Source: Trichoplax sp. H2 (Eukaryota; Placozoa; Uniplacotomia; Trichoplacea). From it: 64,000 nt of DNA. Position 1 is the stretch's first letter; each line of letters opens with the position of its first letter. The notes under the pieces were generated by a model. That model was not told where the DNA came from. It saw nothing but the letters and a program-made list of their open reading frames with translations, and searched no databases. Shown one piece after another: positions 1 to 11,100 of this stretch. A program made the position numbers and the translations under genes. The stretch is taken from assembly GCA_003344405.1 (NCBI GenBank), contig NOWV01000022.1, positions 372,001 to 436,000 of the forward strand. Direction: 5' to 3'.

Positions 1-1716
1 GCCAACCTGAGTTAGTTCATAATAATCGATCTTATCCTATACCATCTTCTTATAACTCGTCATCAAATGCGACCGAATCGACGCCTAAACATGGTCGAAC
101 GGAAATTACCTCAAAATATCCTTCATCGTCAGTCAATACTAATACAACAATAAATCAGAGTAATAATACATCAAGTCATCAATTGGTATCAGAACATAGT
201 GAAGAATATTGGGATGATGAAGAAATTGAAGAGCAATTATCCAAATTTTCTATTAAGGAAGAATCAAGTAAACAAGACAGCCAAGACTTAGAATATACTA
301 TACCTAACGTAACTTTGAATCACCCTGATAAAATTCAATTGACTAATATCAATTCTCAGTCTAATTTAATCGATAATGAGATATCATCTTCAGATACAAT
401 CGATTATTCATTGGGAATTAATCGAGAAAGGAAAAGATCTACAGGTGAAGATAGTTTTATTTTTGATGAAGAAATGATGCAAAGAGAAGCTTCCATTGCA
501 TCAGAAGCTGTGCTCGATCACTATGAAGTCGGCCAGGAACAGCAACAACAACAGCATTGGTTACAAAATCAATTAGAAGGCAGAAGCAGTCGAATTGGTA
601 GATTACATCAAAATGAAACTGCTAGTTTAGACGATGATGACTATGAAGATGACGATACATACGAAGAGGACTATGAAGATGAGGAAGAATATGATGGTGA
701 AGGAGATATCGTACCGCTAACATCAGTTTTGCATAAAAACGTAAGATCATCAAGATTTTATATAATCCCTCATAATTTCAAAATGAGGATTATATCTGTA
801 CTTTATAGTGCTACTTATAAATGGAAAGGAATCAAAACCTATGTAATATTCCTGTGATAAACATTATCTACTGATGTAGAAAAATTTTTATATGAAGATT
901 TTAATTTTTTCTTTCAATAACTAAATTAATTTTGTTCTATCGTGTGGCTGCATTTCTTCATTTATTAATTATGTATAAGTTAATTTATGAAAGATTTTGG
1001 AACCTTAAAATTATTTTATGTCATACTACATGGCCTTATTAAAAATCGATTCTAATATCAATAGGTATGGAAAATTGTGAATTCAGTCCAAGCCAATGTT
1101 GACATCATACAAATGAAGGAAGGAAAATACAAAATATTTGATAAAATTGTCTTCGTTAGGGTGAGTTTATTAGATTACCGTACTAATTTATGTTAATAAA
1201 CTAAATTCTTGATAACGGCATTAAAAATCTTAAGTTTGTAACGATGCATGAAGTAAATGGTAGCTTATCGAGAAAGAATTATCTTAATCGGAGTACTAAG
1301 CAACAGAAAATCAGTTCCGTTACTAGTAATATCGTGATATTCGTTTAAAATTAGTTTTTAACCTTGAAACATTTGATAACATTATGATAGAAATAAGTAT
1401 TTCTTTTTTATTAAACTAAAATCTATAGATGCTAAATGAGCACGTTATGGTTCGTATTGGCGGAGGATGGGATACGTTAGAGCATTACATCACCTTCCAT
1501 ATGTCTTTACGAAAGAATAAATCAATTTTGAAAACTAGAGATATAGATGAAGTAAGATCAGATATTAAAGCCAATTCAAGCTTAATTAGCTATTCAAGGC
1601 CAAAAAGAACTTCCTTTGGTGGTTCACTTGGTAGTCGAGACCAACTCGGAGCTAGTACATTATCTCTACAAAGTAGCGGCTCCTTTAGTGAATTTCATCC
1701 AAAGTTAAAGCTTTAA
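1..1716 (+). CDS. GAS2-like protein (GAR domain), 3' part of gene, spliced, 5' truncated
   Basis: Three exons are visible: 1-740 (open to the window edge, so the start lies upstream), 1065-1160 and 1429-1716, all joined in phase 0 by GTAAGA and GTGAGT donors and TAG acceptors. The first exon encodes a Ser/Asn/Thr-rich stretch, then acidic low-complexity sequence with a Glu/Asp run near its end. Exons 2 and 3 together form a GAR (GAS2-related) domain, with KEGKYKIFDKIVFVR across to HVMVRIGGGWDTLEHY, the hallmark of GAS2L proteins. These bind microtubules through GAR and actin through an N-terminal CH domain; no CH domain is visible here and it would have to lie upstream. The C-terminal tail (about 60 residues) is Ser/Arg-rich. 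The Cys of the usual DPCR-like motif after GAR is absent (the sequence continues FHMSLRK). MACF/dystonin C-termini also carry GAR, but the GGGWDTLEHY wording fits GAS2L best. Confidence 0.85.
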
Positions 1717-3505
1717 ATATTCATATCCAAATGTACAGTTTCATCTGGCTTTAAACTTAGACTAGAATTGACAAAACCTATATTATTATCCATTGATACA
1801 TCAAATATTTTCATCATAAATTCTAATATGACTCAATTTATCATTTTTCATAAAAATTTCGATATCAAATCATCATAATAGGCATCAACGAAATTGGCAT
1901 TATACGTATCCATTAAAATTCGTTACGATATGCTAATTAGTTTTAGACCGATAAACGAAAATTTATTGCTTGCTAAATCTAGAGCCTAAATGGATGTTGC
2001 TGCATAGTATATGACATCGATCGAGTTCCAGAAACAAGCGAATTCTCAATATACGAATATATCTTAACATAACACCCATCAGTAGTACCTGATACGGGAA
2101 ATTAATGATCAGGATTACCTCAAGCTTGTATTTTATATACATAACTTTGTCTTTTATTGCAGTAAAATAAAAACAATGTTTCTAGCATGGCAGAAATTGA
2201 ATTGAATAAGTAAAGTATATATTCTAACTTGAAGCGAATTCAATTATTCATCTTTATTTCAGCAAACTAAGGCCTTAACAAAATTCATTGCTAGTCTAGG
2301 GTTAGTTTGAAATCTTATGCATTGCTATAACATTTCAGATTCTATTTACCTTCATATAAACAAAGCGATCATATAATTTTTGCATTTAAATAATTTTTAA
2401 AGTTACTAATTGATATATAACTACAATCTGCTGGTTATAAAGTCATGTATTGAAATTTTAGGGAAGACTCGCTGTCCATATAATGACCAAGACTTATGAC
2501 ACAATTCCTTATTTACTTCTAAAATAAACGCTGTAAGCGAATTTATTCGATCAAGTCACATCATTATTTTAAGATTGTTATTACAACTGTGTTCAATAAC
2601 GTAGAATGAGCTAGACAGATTTTCTAATGCTGCATTGCGTACGTTTACATAACCAAGATAAATATCTAAAGCATATCTTTAATACTTATAAACTATCCAA
2701 TATACTCCAAAGTACTCAAATCAAAGTACCGATAGTACTGCAATAAAGTAGGATCTAATCACATTGATAATGACTCGTTATCAATTCGAATAATATGAAT
2801 CAAACAACACATAACGGAGACTATCCATATACGTATGAATTAAATTTTCTGTGCAGGCAACGAAAAATAAATGCATAAGAATATTTGATTTGCAGTTAAA
2901 ATTGCAACTTAAATAGCCTAGGCTTAAAAATTGTAGTTTAATGCAGTCATGAAACGTTTCAGCGTAGAATGAGTATTATGATACAAGAGAATTGATATTC
3001 ATATTTCCATTAGCTCTAGCTGAAATATTGAATCTGCAGAATCTTTTAAAAGAATCTTTCATGCCGTTATAGGCACTAAAACTTTCAGTATATGCAATGC
3101 AAAACGTGGAAATACATTAAGTTCGATTGGTATTGGTATCTATTTAAACAGCTGTAAAAAAGTAAAAAGAAAAATAATACAGGCAAAAATTTATTCTTGC
3201 AATTTTGAAGATTTCTTTCTTTGATTTGCTAAAGCTTATACTATCTGTCTAGTCAACTTATGTTAAATTTTGTAGTGTGTAAGGGTCAACGTGCAGCTTT
3301 TAGCATCATTATGCAATCGATACGATGCCCTCTTAACTCAATGATGGCTTATTCGCTTTCCACATTGATATATTGGCAAAGTTATCAGCTAATGCGGATA
3401 ATACGTAAACTATATTATACTAGTTTCCATTTTGGAATTACCAAAGTAGATTATTACAATATTCCTTTACTATGAAGGTTGGCACATGATAAAGGGTGAA
3501 AATCT
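1717..3505. other. Intergenic region between convergent 3' ends
   Basis: This is AT-rich sequence between the stop codon of the GAS2-like gene and the stop codon of the PGAM5-like gene on the other strand. I see no conserved coding signal, RNA gene or clear repeat. Short reading frames around 3260-3475 have no splice or family support. Confidence 0.6.
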
Positions 3506-4904
3506 TCATGTGAAAGTGATCAATTCAGGAGGCAAGTGTCCTATATCGCCTAACCCCATTAACGTAACTCTGCCATCAGGTTCAATGGTTAAAGTAGTAA
3601 TTCCACAATTGGCAATATTAAATCGTAGCCATGCTTCCATGGGCAGTTGCAAACTCCTGAAAGATATCAATTATATATAGAATATAATATGTGTCGATGA
3701 TGACAAATCAGCATGATCGAAATGCATGCCATATCACAAGATGTCAATTGGAATGTATGCAGGATGAGATATTGCGATGACAATTTATAGTCAAATCTTA
3801 ACACAATATTTGTTTGAAATATAATATTCATATAATCTATAGTAATAGGTAAAGCCTATTTTCAGTATATCCTTATCAACAAAATCATATTGAAAGTGTA
3901 AGCAATCACACTGCTTCGAGCTTCGAGATTTTAGTGAAGTTCGCTTCCTTTACAATGCATTTTGACAGTTTAAATAGCCTTTCCTTCATTGGGTAATCTT
4001 ATTCAACTTACCTACATATAAGATATCTGATGGCATTAGCATGACTAATAATTAAATCGATAGAATGATGTGTTTGTTTAGCATGGGCTCGATAAAAGTA
4101 TTTCCTGAAAGATCCTTCCATCCTTATTCCATCCGCTAACATTGCCTAATGCCATCAATAAAGCAGCAGTAAGAAATTGATAACTTTGTAATAGTTTGAG
4201 TTCTGATTCGTTTGATATCATCTAAGGTAAAGTATAGTAGGGCAATCTGAGGCTAATGTTCAACGCCTAGTCCTCACCTTTTTACTCGGTTTCCAATATT
4301 GTACAGGTGGTACTGGTTCGATCGGTGGGGCTCCCTCCGATAAAGCTTTTGTCGCTTCTTTATTTTTACAAGTTATGATTTTACAGATTTGATCAGCGGT
4401 TTCTGCAGCACTCACTGTAGCAGAATAGTATACGTTACTTATAGGGATATTCATTGCCTTCAATCTCTTGCCTGTCAATTTTGCCTGCACTCTTCCTAAA
4501 TCGGTCAATACAGGCTTGGTTTTATCCTTTTCAACATGAACCAAACGGAATTGGCCATGGCGCACTATTAGAATCGTCCTCGTTGCATTGGGCTTGATAG
4601 TCTCTTTTTTGGGATATTTCCGATCCCAATTGTGATCCCAAGATATTCGATAAGACGATCTAGGTATCTCGACATGATCTTGAGGACTACCTTGCTTTTC
4701 CTTGTCTTTCTTTATCTCTTTATTCATGCGGTGATTGCTGTTGGCTGTCTTTTCTGCGTCTTTGCAGCTGTCATCGGAGCAAGTTCCCTGCTCGGATGAT
4801 GTACGCTCGGTTACCTGCTGTTTGCCATCCTGATGGCAGCTCCCTTGTAAAATTAAGAGCATCATCACGCTAATACCTAGTATTAGCTTGCCTAAATCAG
4901 TCAT
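3506..4904 (-). CDS. PGAM5-like histidine phosphatase, paralogue 1
   Basis: Three exons: 4904-4278, 4145-4012, 3656-3506; intron phases 0 and 2; 303 aa (human PGAM5 is 289). PGAM5 is a membrane-anchored member of the phosphoglycerate-mutase fold that acts as a protein Ser/Thr/His phosphatase in mitochondrial quality control. Visible here: a hydrophobic segment at residues 7-20, a long Lys/Ser/Asp-rich linker (25-85), an exact WDxNWD motif (89-94) that mediates oligomer activation in PGAM5, the catalytic RHG (115-117, phosphohistidine H116), SEGAPP (189-194), the second catalytic His in SHAN (H244), and the family C-terminus GDIGHLPPELITFT. The ATG at 4904 is chosen as the first in-frame Met; a TTG-led extension to 4913 is not used. 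Exon 1 reads on into intron 1 for a few codons before a stop. The N-terminus could also be read as a signal peptide ending near GSC, which would imply a secretory rather than mitochondrial location. Confidence 0.92.
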
Positions 4905-5109
4905 TTTGTTCAATATTTAGGTATACGTTAACAGACTCCAACTCAATTTTTGAACTCCGAACCGTCCAGCAGCCAAGAACGTTAGATCAATATTTTACTT
5001 GCTGCAGGCAGAGTACCGGCGCCAGCTGTGCTGCAGTCGCGCTTTACGTGACTGCAGCCTAATCAGAGACTCTTTCGACTCTGGTATGGTCACGGCTTCT
5101 GTCCAGTAC

Positions 5110-5230
5110 ATTTTACAGTCCTGTCTAATAATACAGAGTACAGTATACTGTATAGTGTTGGTATAAAGTGTACAGTACAGTACAGTATAGTACTGTACAG
5201 TGTACAGTAGGTATACTGTAAGTTATACCG
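5110..5230. repeat. TACAGTA/TACTGTA-rich palindromic block upstream of PGAM5 paralogue 1
   Basis: About 200-330 bases upstream of the PGAM5 paralogue 1 start codon, the sequence is dominated by overlapping copies of TACAGTA and its complement TACTGTA, for example around 5171-5210. Such a run can fold back on itself many ways. It may be a simple repeat or a cluster of binding sites. No function can be assigned from sequence. Confidence 0.55.
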
Positions 5231-5344
5231 TAGAAGCATATCTGCATACTGTATCTGCAAATTCTACTGTGCAGCCAATATTTAGTTATAAAACACTCAA
5301 AAAATTATTTACAGTTCATAATTTTAGTTTTAAAATTTGGGGAG

Positions 5345-6370
5345 TAATCCATGACATTTAGTCTACAAAATATGGACGTGATGCGTATATCAGTCTCTGC
5401 CCATATTACCACATCTAAATGGTGTATCTGGATAGACTGTACTGCACATTCGAATGTACAGCAGACCCTTCCATCAATTCTACGAGTACTCAATGGCTAC
5501 TCTTTAATGACACAGCATTTAGTCAGCGATTCTTGAGACTAATAGTTTTAGTCTCAGAAGTCCCTGATTGAGTCATAATGGCACAACATTTAGTCAGCGA
5601 TTCCTGAGACTAATAATTTTAGTCTTAAAAGTCCCTGATTGACTTATGGACTACTAAAAATATGCATAGTTAGCAATTTCAGTCCATGATTTAGTCTACG
5701 TCTAACTGTCCACATCTACATACTATAACTGTATGTATTAACTAAATATTCTACTATGCCGCAGGCCCTCGGATTATATATATATACGAGTACTAAATGA
5801 CTACTGTACAATGGTACAGTATTTAGTCAGCGATCCTGAGATTAATAGTTTTAGTCTCAGAAGTCCCTGATTGAGCCATGGACTACTAAAAATATGCATA
5901 ATTAGCAATTTCAGTTCAAGACTTAGTCCACGCCTAAAAAACTGTCCCACAACTACTGTGCATACTGTACTATAACTGTATGTATTAATTAAACATTCTA
6001 CCATCCCGCCGGCCCTCCGATTATATTTATTTATACGAGTATTAAATGACTACTGCACAATGGCACAGCATTTAGTCAGCGATTCCTGAGACTAATAGTT
6101 TTAGTCTCAAAAGTCCCTGATTGACTTATGCACTACTAAAAATATGCATAGTTAGCAATTTCAGTCCATGATTTAGTCTACGTCTAACTGTCCTACATCT
6201 ACGTACTGTAACTGTATATATTATACATTCATTCTAGTATGCCGCAGGCACTAGGATGTTGCTTTCGTTTGTACGACTACTGTACAGCATTTAGTCTTGG
6301 ACTACTAAAATAGTTACAGTTATAGTAATTTTAGTTTCAAAAATTTTTAGTAGTCCATGATTTAGTCTAT
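5345..6370. repeat. Tandem repeat array (about 235-245 bp period) with internal hairpins
   Basis: A core beginning CATTTAGTCAGCGATTC recurs at about 5518, 5587, 5821 and 6069, with a decayed copy near 6290. Each full unit continues into AAGTCCCTGATTGA, then ACTACTAAAAATATGCATA, CAATTTCAGT and a GC-richer GCCGCAGGCCCTCGGATTATAT block. The first interval is only 68 bases, so one copy is internally deleted. In each core the segment GAGACTAATAGTTTTAGTCTC (5535-5555, with variants at 5606-5626, 5838-5858 and 6088-6108) forms an 8-bp stem with a 5-base loop. Reading frames over this block are by-products of the repeat. Confidence 0.85.
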
Positions 6371-8192
6371 AAGTAATGGTACTATGGCAATAATCATTCG
6401 CTTAAACTGTACAATATGCATTATACAGTACAGTAGTATTAATAAGTACAGTATCGTGTAATATTGCCTATTGCAAAATACGCGTATGTCGAGTCCTTCA
6501 TTAGTTGCCTTCGCGAGCATCAAAATTATTTCAATATCAAATTTCTCGGGTATTGGAATTAAAAAAATACCAATAAAGGTCTTTGGCGTATAGTAACATA
6601 TACAATACATGACATGAGAGTATTAAAGCATCAGTAGAAAGTTCTATAGTCCCCGGCATAACCTACATCCTATCCTGAAATATCCTACACACCTAACAAG
6701 GATGCCATCACTACCAGTAGAGTGTTCGACTTGTATACACTAATGACTTCGCAGTAAAGATTCCAGTAACTGTAAGTGCCTGGATAGGAGGTACTCACTC
6801 GATTGCAGTCAAAGCGGAGTGATTGTGACTTTCAATTTATTTCTACAGCAAAATTGGCAATCCCAGTATATCAATTTTATATTAATAAACTGAACGAATA
6901 TAAATTGAAATATATCGATCGCGTTGGGCTATGATATTGTTGAATAACCCTAGGTATGGAATAGGGCAAATTGCACATCATAAAGTGGATCAATGCCGTT
7001 TACTATTTCTGATCTTTTGAATATTTTGGTATATTTACGGCAGTTGAGAACTTCATTGACTCTATAGGATATAATTTAGACTAGTACTGTACTACGGTAT
7101 TTCTTCCAATAGGCATTAAAATAGTATATCTCGATTCAAAAAGCACAGAACAGCAGACCTTAACTATTATCTTTTCATACGAGTACATAGAAATTGGCTG
7201 ACAGAAACGGAGTGTTCTGTAGATGCGTGGCTAGGCAGGAAAATGGCTGTGTTTTGAAAGATATAAAACATAATGTGGCCTGAGCCATATCCCAAATAGA
7301 TCACAATACGGATACACTGGAAAATACGCCCAGCCATGTACACAAATCACAGAGAATATGCAAATAAGGTTACAAACATAGCACAGTTGAGCATAGGACT
7401 TTTGCTAATACGATTCTCTCGGGAGAAGAGTAATTGAAGCAATACATTCTGATTATGCTATCCACAACACTTCTCTATCTTAGTCGAAACTTGATATATT
7501 GTACATACAATACATACTGTACGTTTTGGCAATAGTACTGTAGTCCAAGCGGGGCTAAATTAAGTTATTTTATTTAGCCATAATGATAAAGTTGCAATTG
7601 TAGGACAACGTCGGTGGGGCATTTTATAAACAATTGACAATGATGTTTTCTCATATCACTTACTGGTGTATACGCGTACATAAATATTGCAGTTAGACTT
7701 ACCTGAGTCTCTAACTCTCTATTAATATAGGAGCACAACACGTTCGTTATGCATTAGTGTGCATGTAGACTGCATTTTAACAGAGGCATATAATAATAAA
7801 TATTTAATTTATCTAAGAACAAACAGATCTCAACTTGCGGAACTCGTGTAAAAGTCGAAAATAATGTACCATTAGGTCAAAATATAAAAGTAGGTTAAAG
7901 TGAACACTATCATAGTCCAAGTTTTACAAATGGAGTCAATTTCGGAAAGTGTTATTCGATAATATGAATAGCTTCGAATGTATCTTACAGACTCGATGAA
8001 ATTTCCATATCTTTTGATTCCTAATAGAATTTATATGTGCAATATTAAAAAGGAATATTCGCTATAAGAATAGCATTAATATCAAACTTCTTTCTACTGT
8101 AGCCTGTTGATAACAAAGAGCTCAGTATTGAATAGTATCTTGATTCTATTGTCATCTCCATTATAAAAACTGTCCAATTTGCATATCAACAA
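6371..8192. other. Intergenic region, no gene seen
   Basis: AT-rich sequence downstream of SVOP-like gene A. If gene A has a further 3' exon (see the findings) it would lie here, but I could not recognise one. Confidence 0.5.
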
Positions 8193-11100
8193 TTAATCAA
8201 AATGAGACATTAAATGGCAAACCTGCATTATACGTCCTTTAGTTTCTATTGGGAGAAGCATCGCAGAAATTCCTCCCGCGAAGGAAATGCAAGCGTAAAT
8301 GCTTAACGCTAAGATATCGGAAACCGGTAACATTACCTACACAGTAGATCAAAACATGATAAATTGGTAATTTAACGAACTACCTTGTACGAAAGCTATT
8401 TTATAATTTTCGCTAGTGAAAAAACGTTTTTATCGAAAATATTTCACTTGCATACAGTACAATTAGCAAAGGTGGGATAGTCCTTAAGTATACACGATAT
8501 CATATTTTAAAAATAAACCAGGAACATTGCCTTCCATTACAATCGAATATTGCAGTTTTTGCTACAACCTGAGCTAAAAATGGTGTAATCATTGCACCAA
8601 TTCGAGCGAAACTGCTGCAAAATCCAAGGCCTAGTGCTCTAAATGTTGTTGGATAAACCTATAATTAAGCCAAATGGGGAATATCAATAACGCCATGTTT
8701 GTAATTAGCACAGTTTTTACTACGATACCTAAGCACTCAAGATAGTCATTCTACTTCAGAATATATTTCATGATTAAAAGCTAAAGTATAACTGTAATCA
8801 TTCTATCGTTCTAATATTTAAATTTCATTCCGCTTTATTCGGTTCTTAGCTATCAAACAAATTTCACGACCCCTATAATGCTAATTTGTGATAATTACTA
8901 TTTTCATTAAGAAGTTGATACTGATAGATAGACAGTATTTGTAGAATTTTAAAAACATATTTTAACAAATCACCTCAGGGGTATAAACATAGGCTACTTG
9001 AAAGGCTCCAGAAATAAGCGCTCGGACACAAAATATAAGGATTGTCTTCGGTACCCTAGTGGTGCAGATAATAGTTAATAAATGTATGCAAGTGCGAAAA
9101 CTATTCTAACTGAATATAGTAAATCTGAATTATAATTACTACGTTAAAGTTTTACATTTACATATCTTTATGTCATTCATCGTGAGCGTTCATTTTATGA
9201 GTAATTTATAAAGTAATTAAACTATTTTCACTAACAATGAATTGATATTACCTTGCACTGCATATTATTAGCATGAATAAGAATACTCCAGCAAGTGAAA
9301 ATTGTAAGCATAACGCCTTCTTTCTCCCCAATTGCTCAACAATCAGGAATGCAAATATCATCCCTTAAGAAATAAAAAATTAAACAAAAAATAACGTTGA
9401 GTTTTAATCACTAATTAGATATCTAATTTAAGCAATCAATCATGGCTACTGTTATAGAATTATATTCTGAACTATCAATGTTTTTAAAGTAAAAAAATTT
9501 AGCAAAACAAATTAGCATACGAATATACTGACCAGGGAACTCGGAGACGGTTGTAATTACAATATTACGATAGTCATCACTTGATAGTGGCTTACATATG
9601 CATCCGTGAATAGAATTTTCTCCATTACCTAAATGTATTTAAATATTTAAGTCACCGTTAACTACCAAACAATGCTTCATAAGACAGCTACAATTCTAGT
9701 ATTTCGAAAAGTAAAATTGTTGCGCTTAGACAATATTAATGTACATTAGGAAACAGCTGCTTAATACTTATGGCTTACCGCATCTATCCACCGTGTATAA
9801 CACTGGAGTCATTAAAATTATTCCATAATACAGTGCCGCAGCAGAAAACCTGTCCAAATATGACAGTAATGAATAATACCGAGTAATCCTCATATTAAAC
9901 TTACTCAACAATTTTACGAGTGATGGCTTCAATTGTACTGTATTGTTCTATATACAAACAATAGTTACCAAATTGACCACATCAATAAAGTTGTTTTCGT
10001 ATAAGGAGGTTTCAGTAAATCCCAAATTCGTCCACGAGTTCCCTAAATAAATAACGTCATTCCTCTTTAATCTAAAATTTATGCATTGACCAAATCTAGG
10101 CTTCCAGTCATCACGTAGAGACTTTTGTTTGCTTGAATATCCAAAAAGAACATCCAATATACTTTTACTACCTTGCTAGGCAATTTTATATCTTCACTAT
10201 ACCAGGACTTCCTATTTGCTGTCGCAACATTATGCAAAACTGACATAGCTTCTGAGCGTTGACCGGATATTAACAAATATCGTGGTGACTCTGGAATAAT
10301 CTATAGTCAATTGTAAAAGTAATTAAGATACGTATTTTATTTACAAGCGATAATATCTATATATTGACAGCATACCTTATACAGAAAACAGAAAACTAGG
10401 CAAGGTAGGCTAGAAAAAGCTACTAAATATCTCCAACCAAGGGTAGGCATAACAATAAAGGCTAGAATAACTTCGAAACTTGCTCCAATCGACCAAAATG
10501 ACTAAGAGATTGAGAAAGAATTATACGTCTCTGTTATTATAGTAAATGAAATGACGATAAAATATTATAATTCAGCTATGCAGCGAAGTAGAAAACTGTA
10601 CTTGGAGAAAGACAATTGATCTAGCTCGAGCTTTGACAGGCAAGAATTCACTATAGAGAGTAACCCTGTAGATTCATGGAAGATAATATAAGCGTTACAT
10701 AGTTTAACATAATGTGTAATCAAACAGTACAATATGCGTAAACACGTCTATCTGTAACATTCTTAAGTCAATATATAATAGTAATCTAATTAGGGAAATG
10801 ATCGCTATTTTAATTGTATAGACGATGTAATTTAGAGGTAAGTCGTGGCAGTAAAGTTTTATCTATAATCATAATTTACTATACTTTTGAATTGTACAAG
10901 TTTAGTGCAACATCTTACGCTTGTGCAGCACCAGAAATACCAAAACCGGTTATTGTTCGTGTAAATATAACCCAAAAATAGCTAGGAGATAGAGCGCATA
11001 ATATTCCATAAAAGAAAGTGCAGAAACTGGAAGACAATAACCCCTGTAATGCAATGTTGATTGTAGGATTACTCATTTGACTTTATTTACTAGAAATGTT

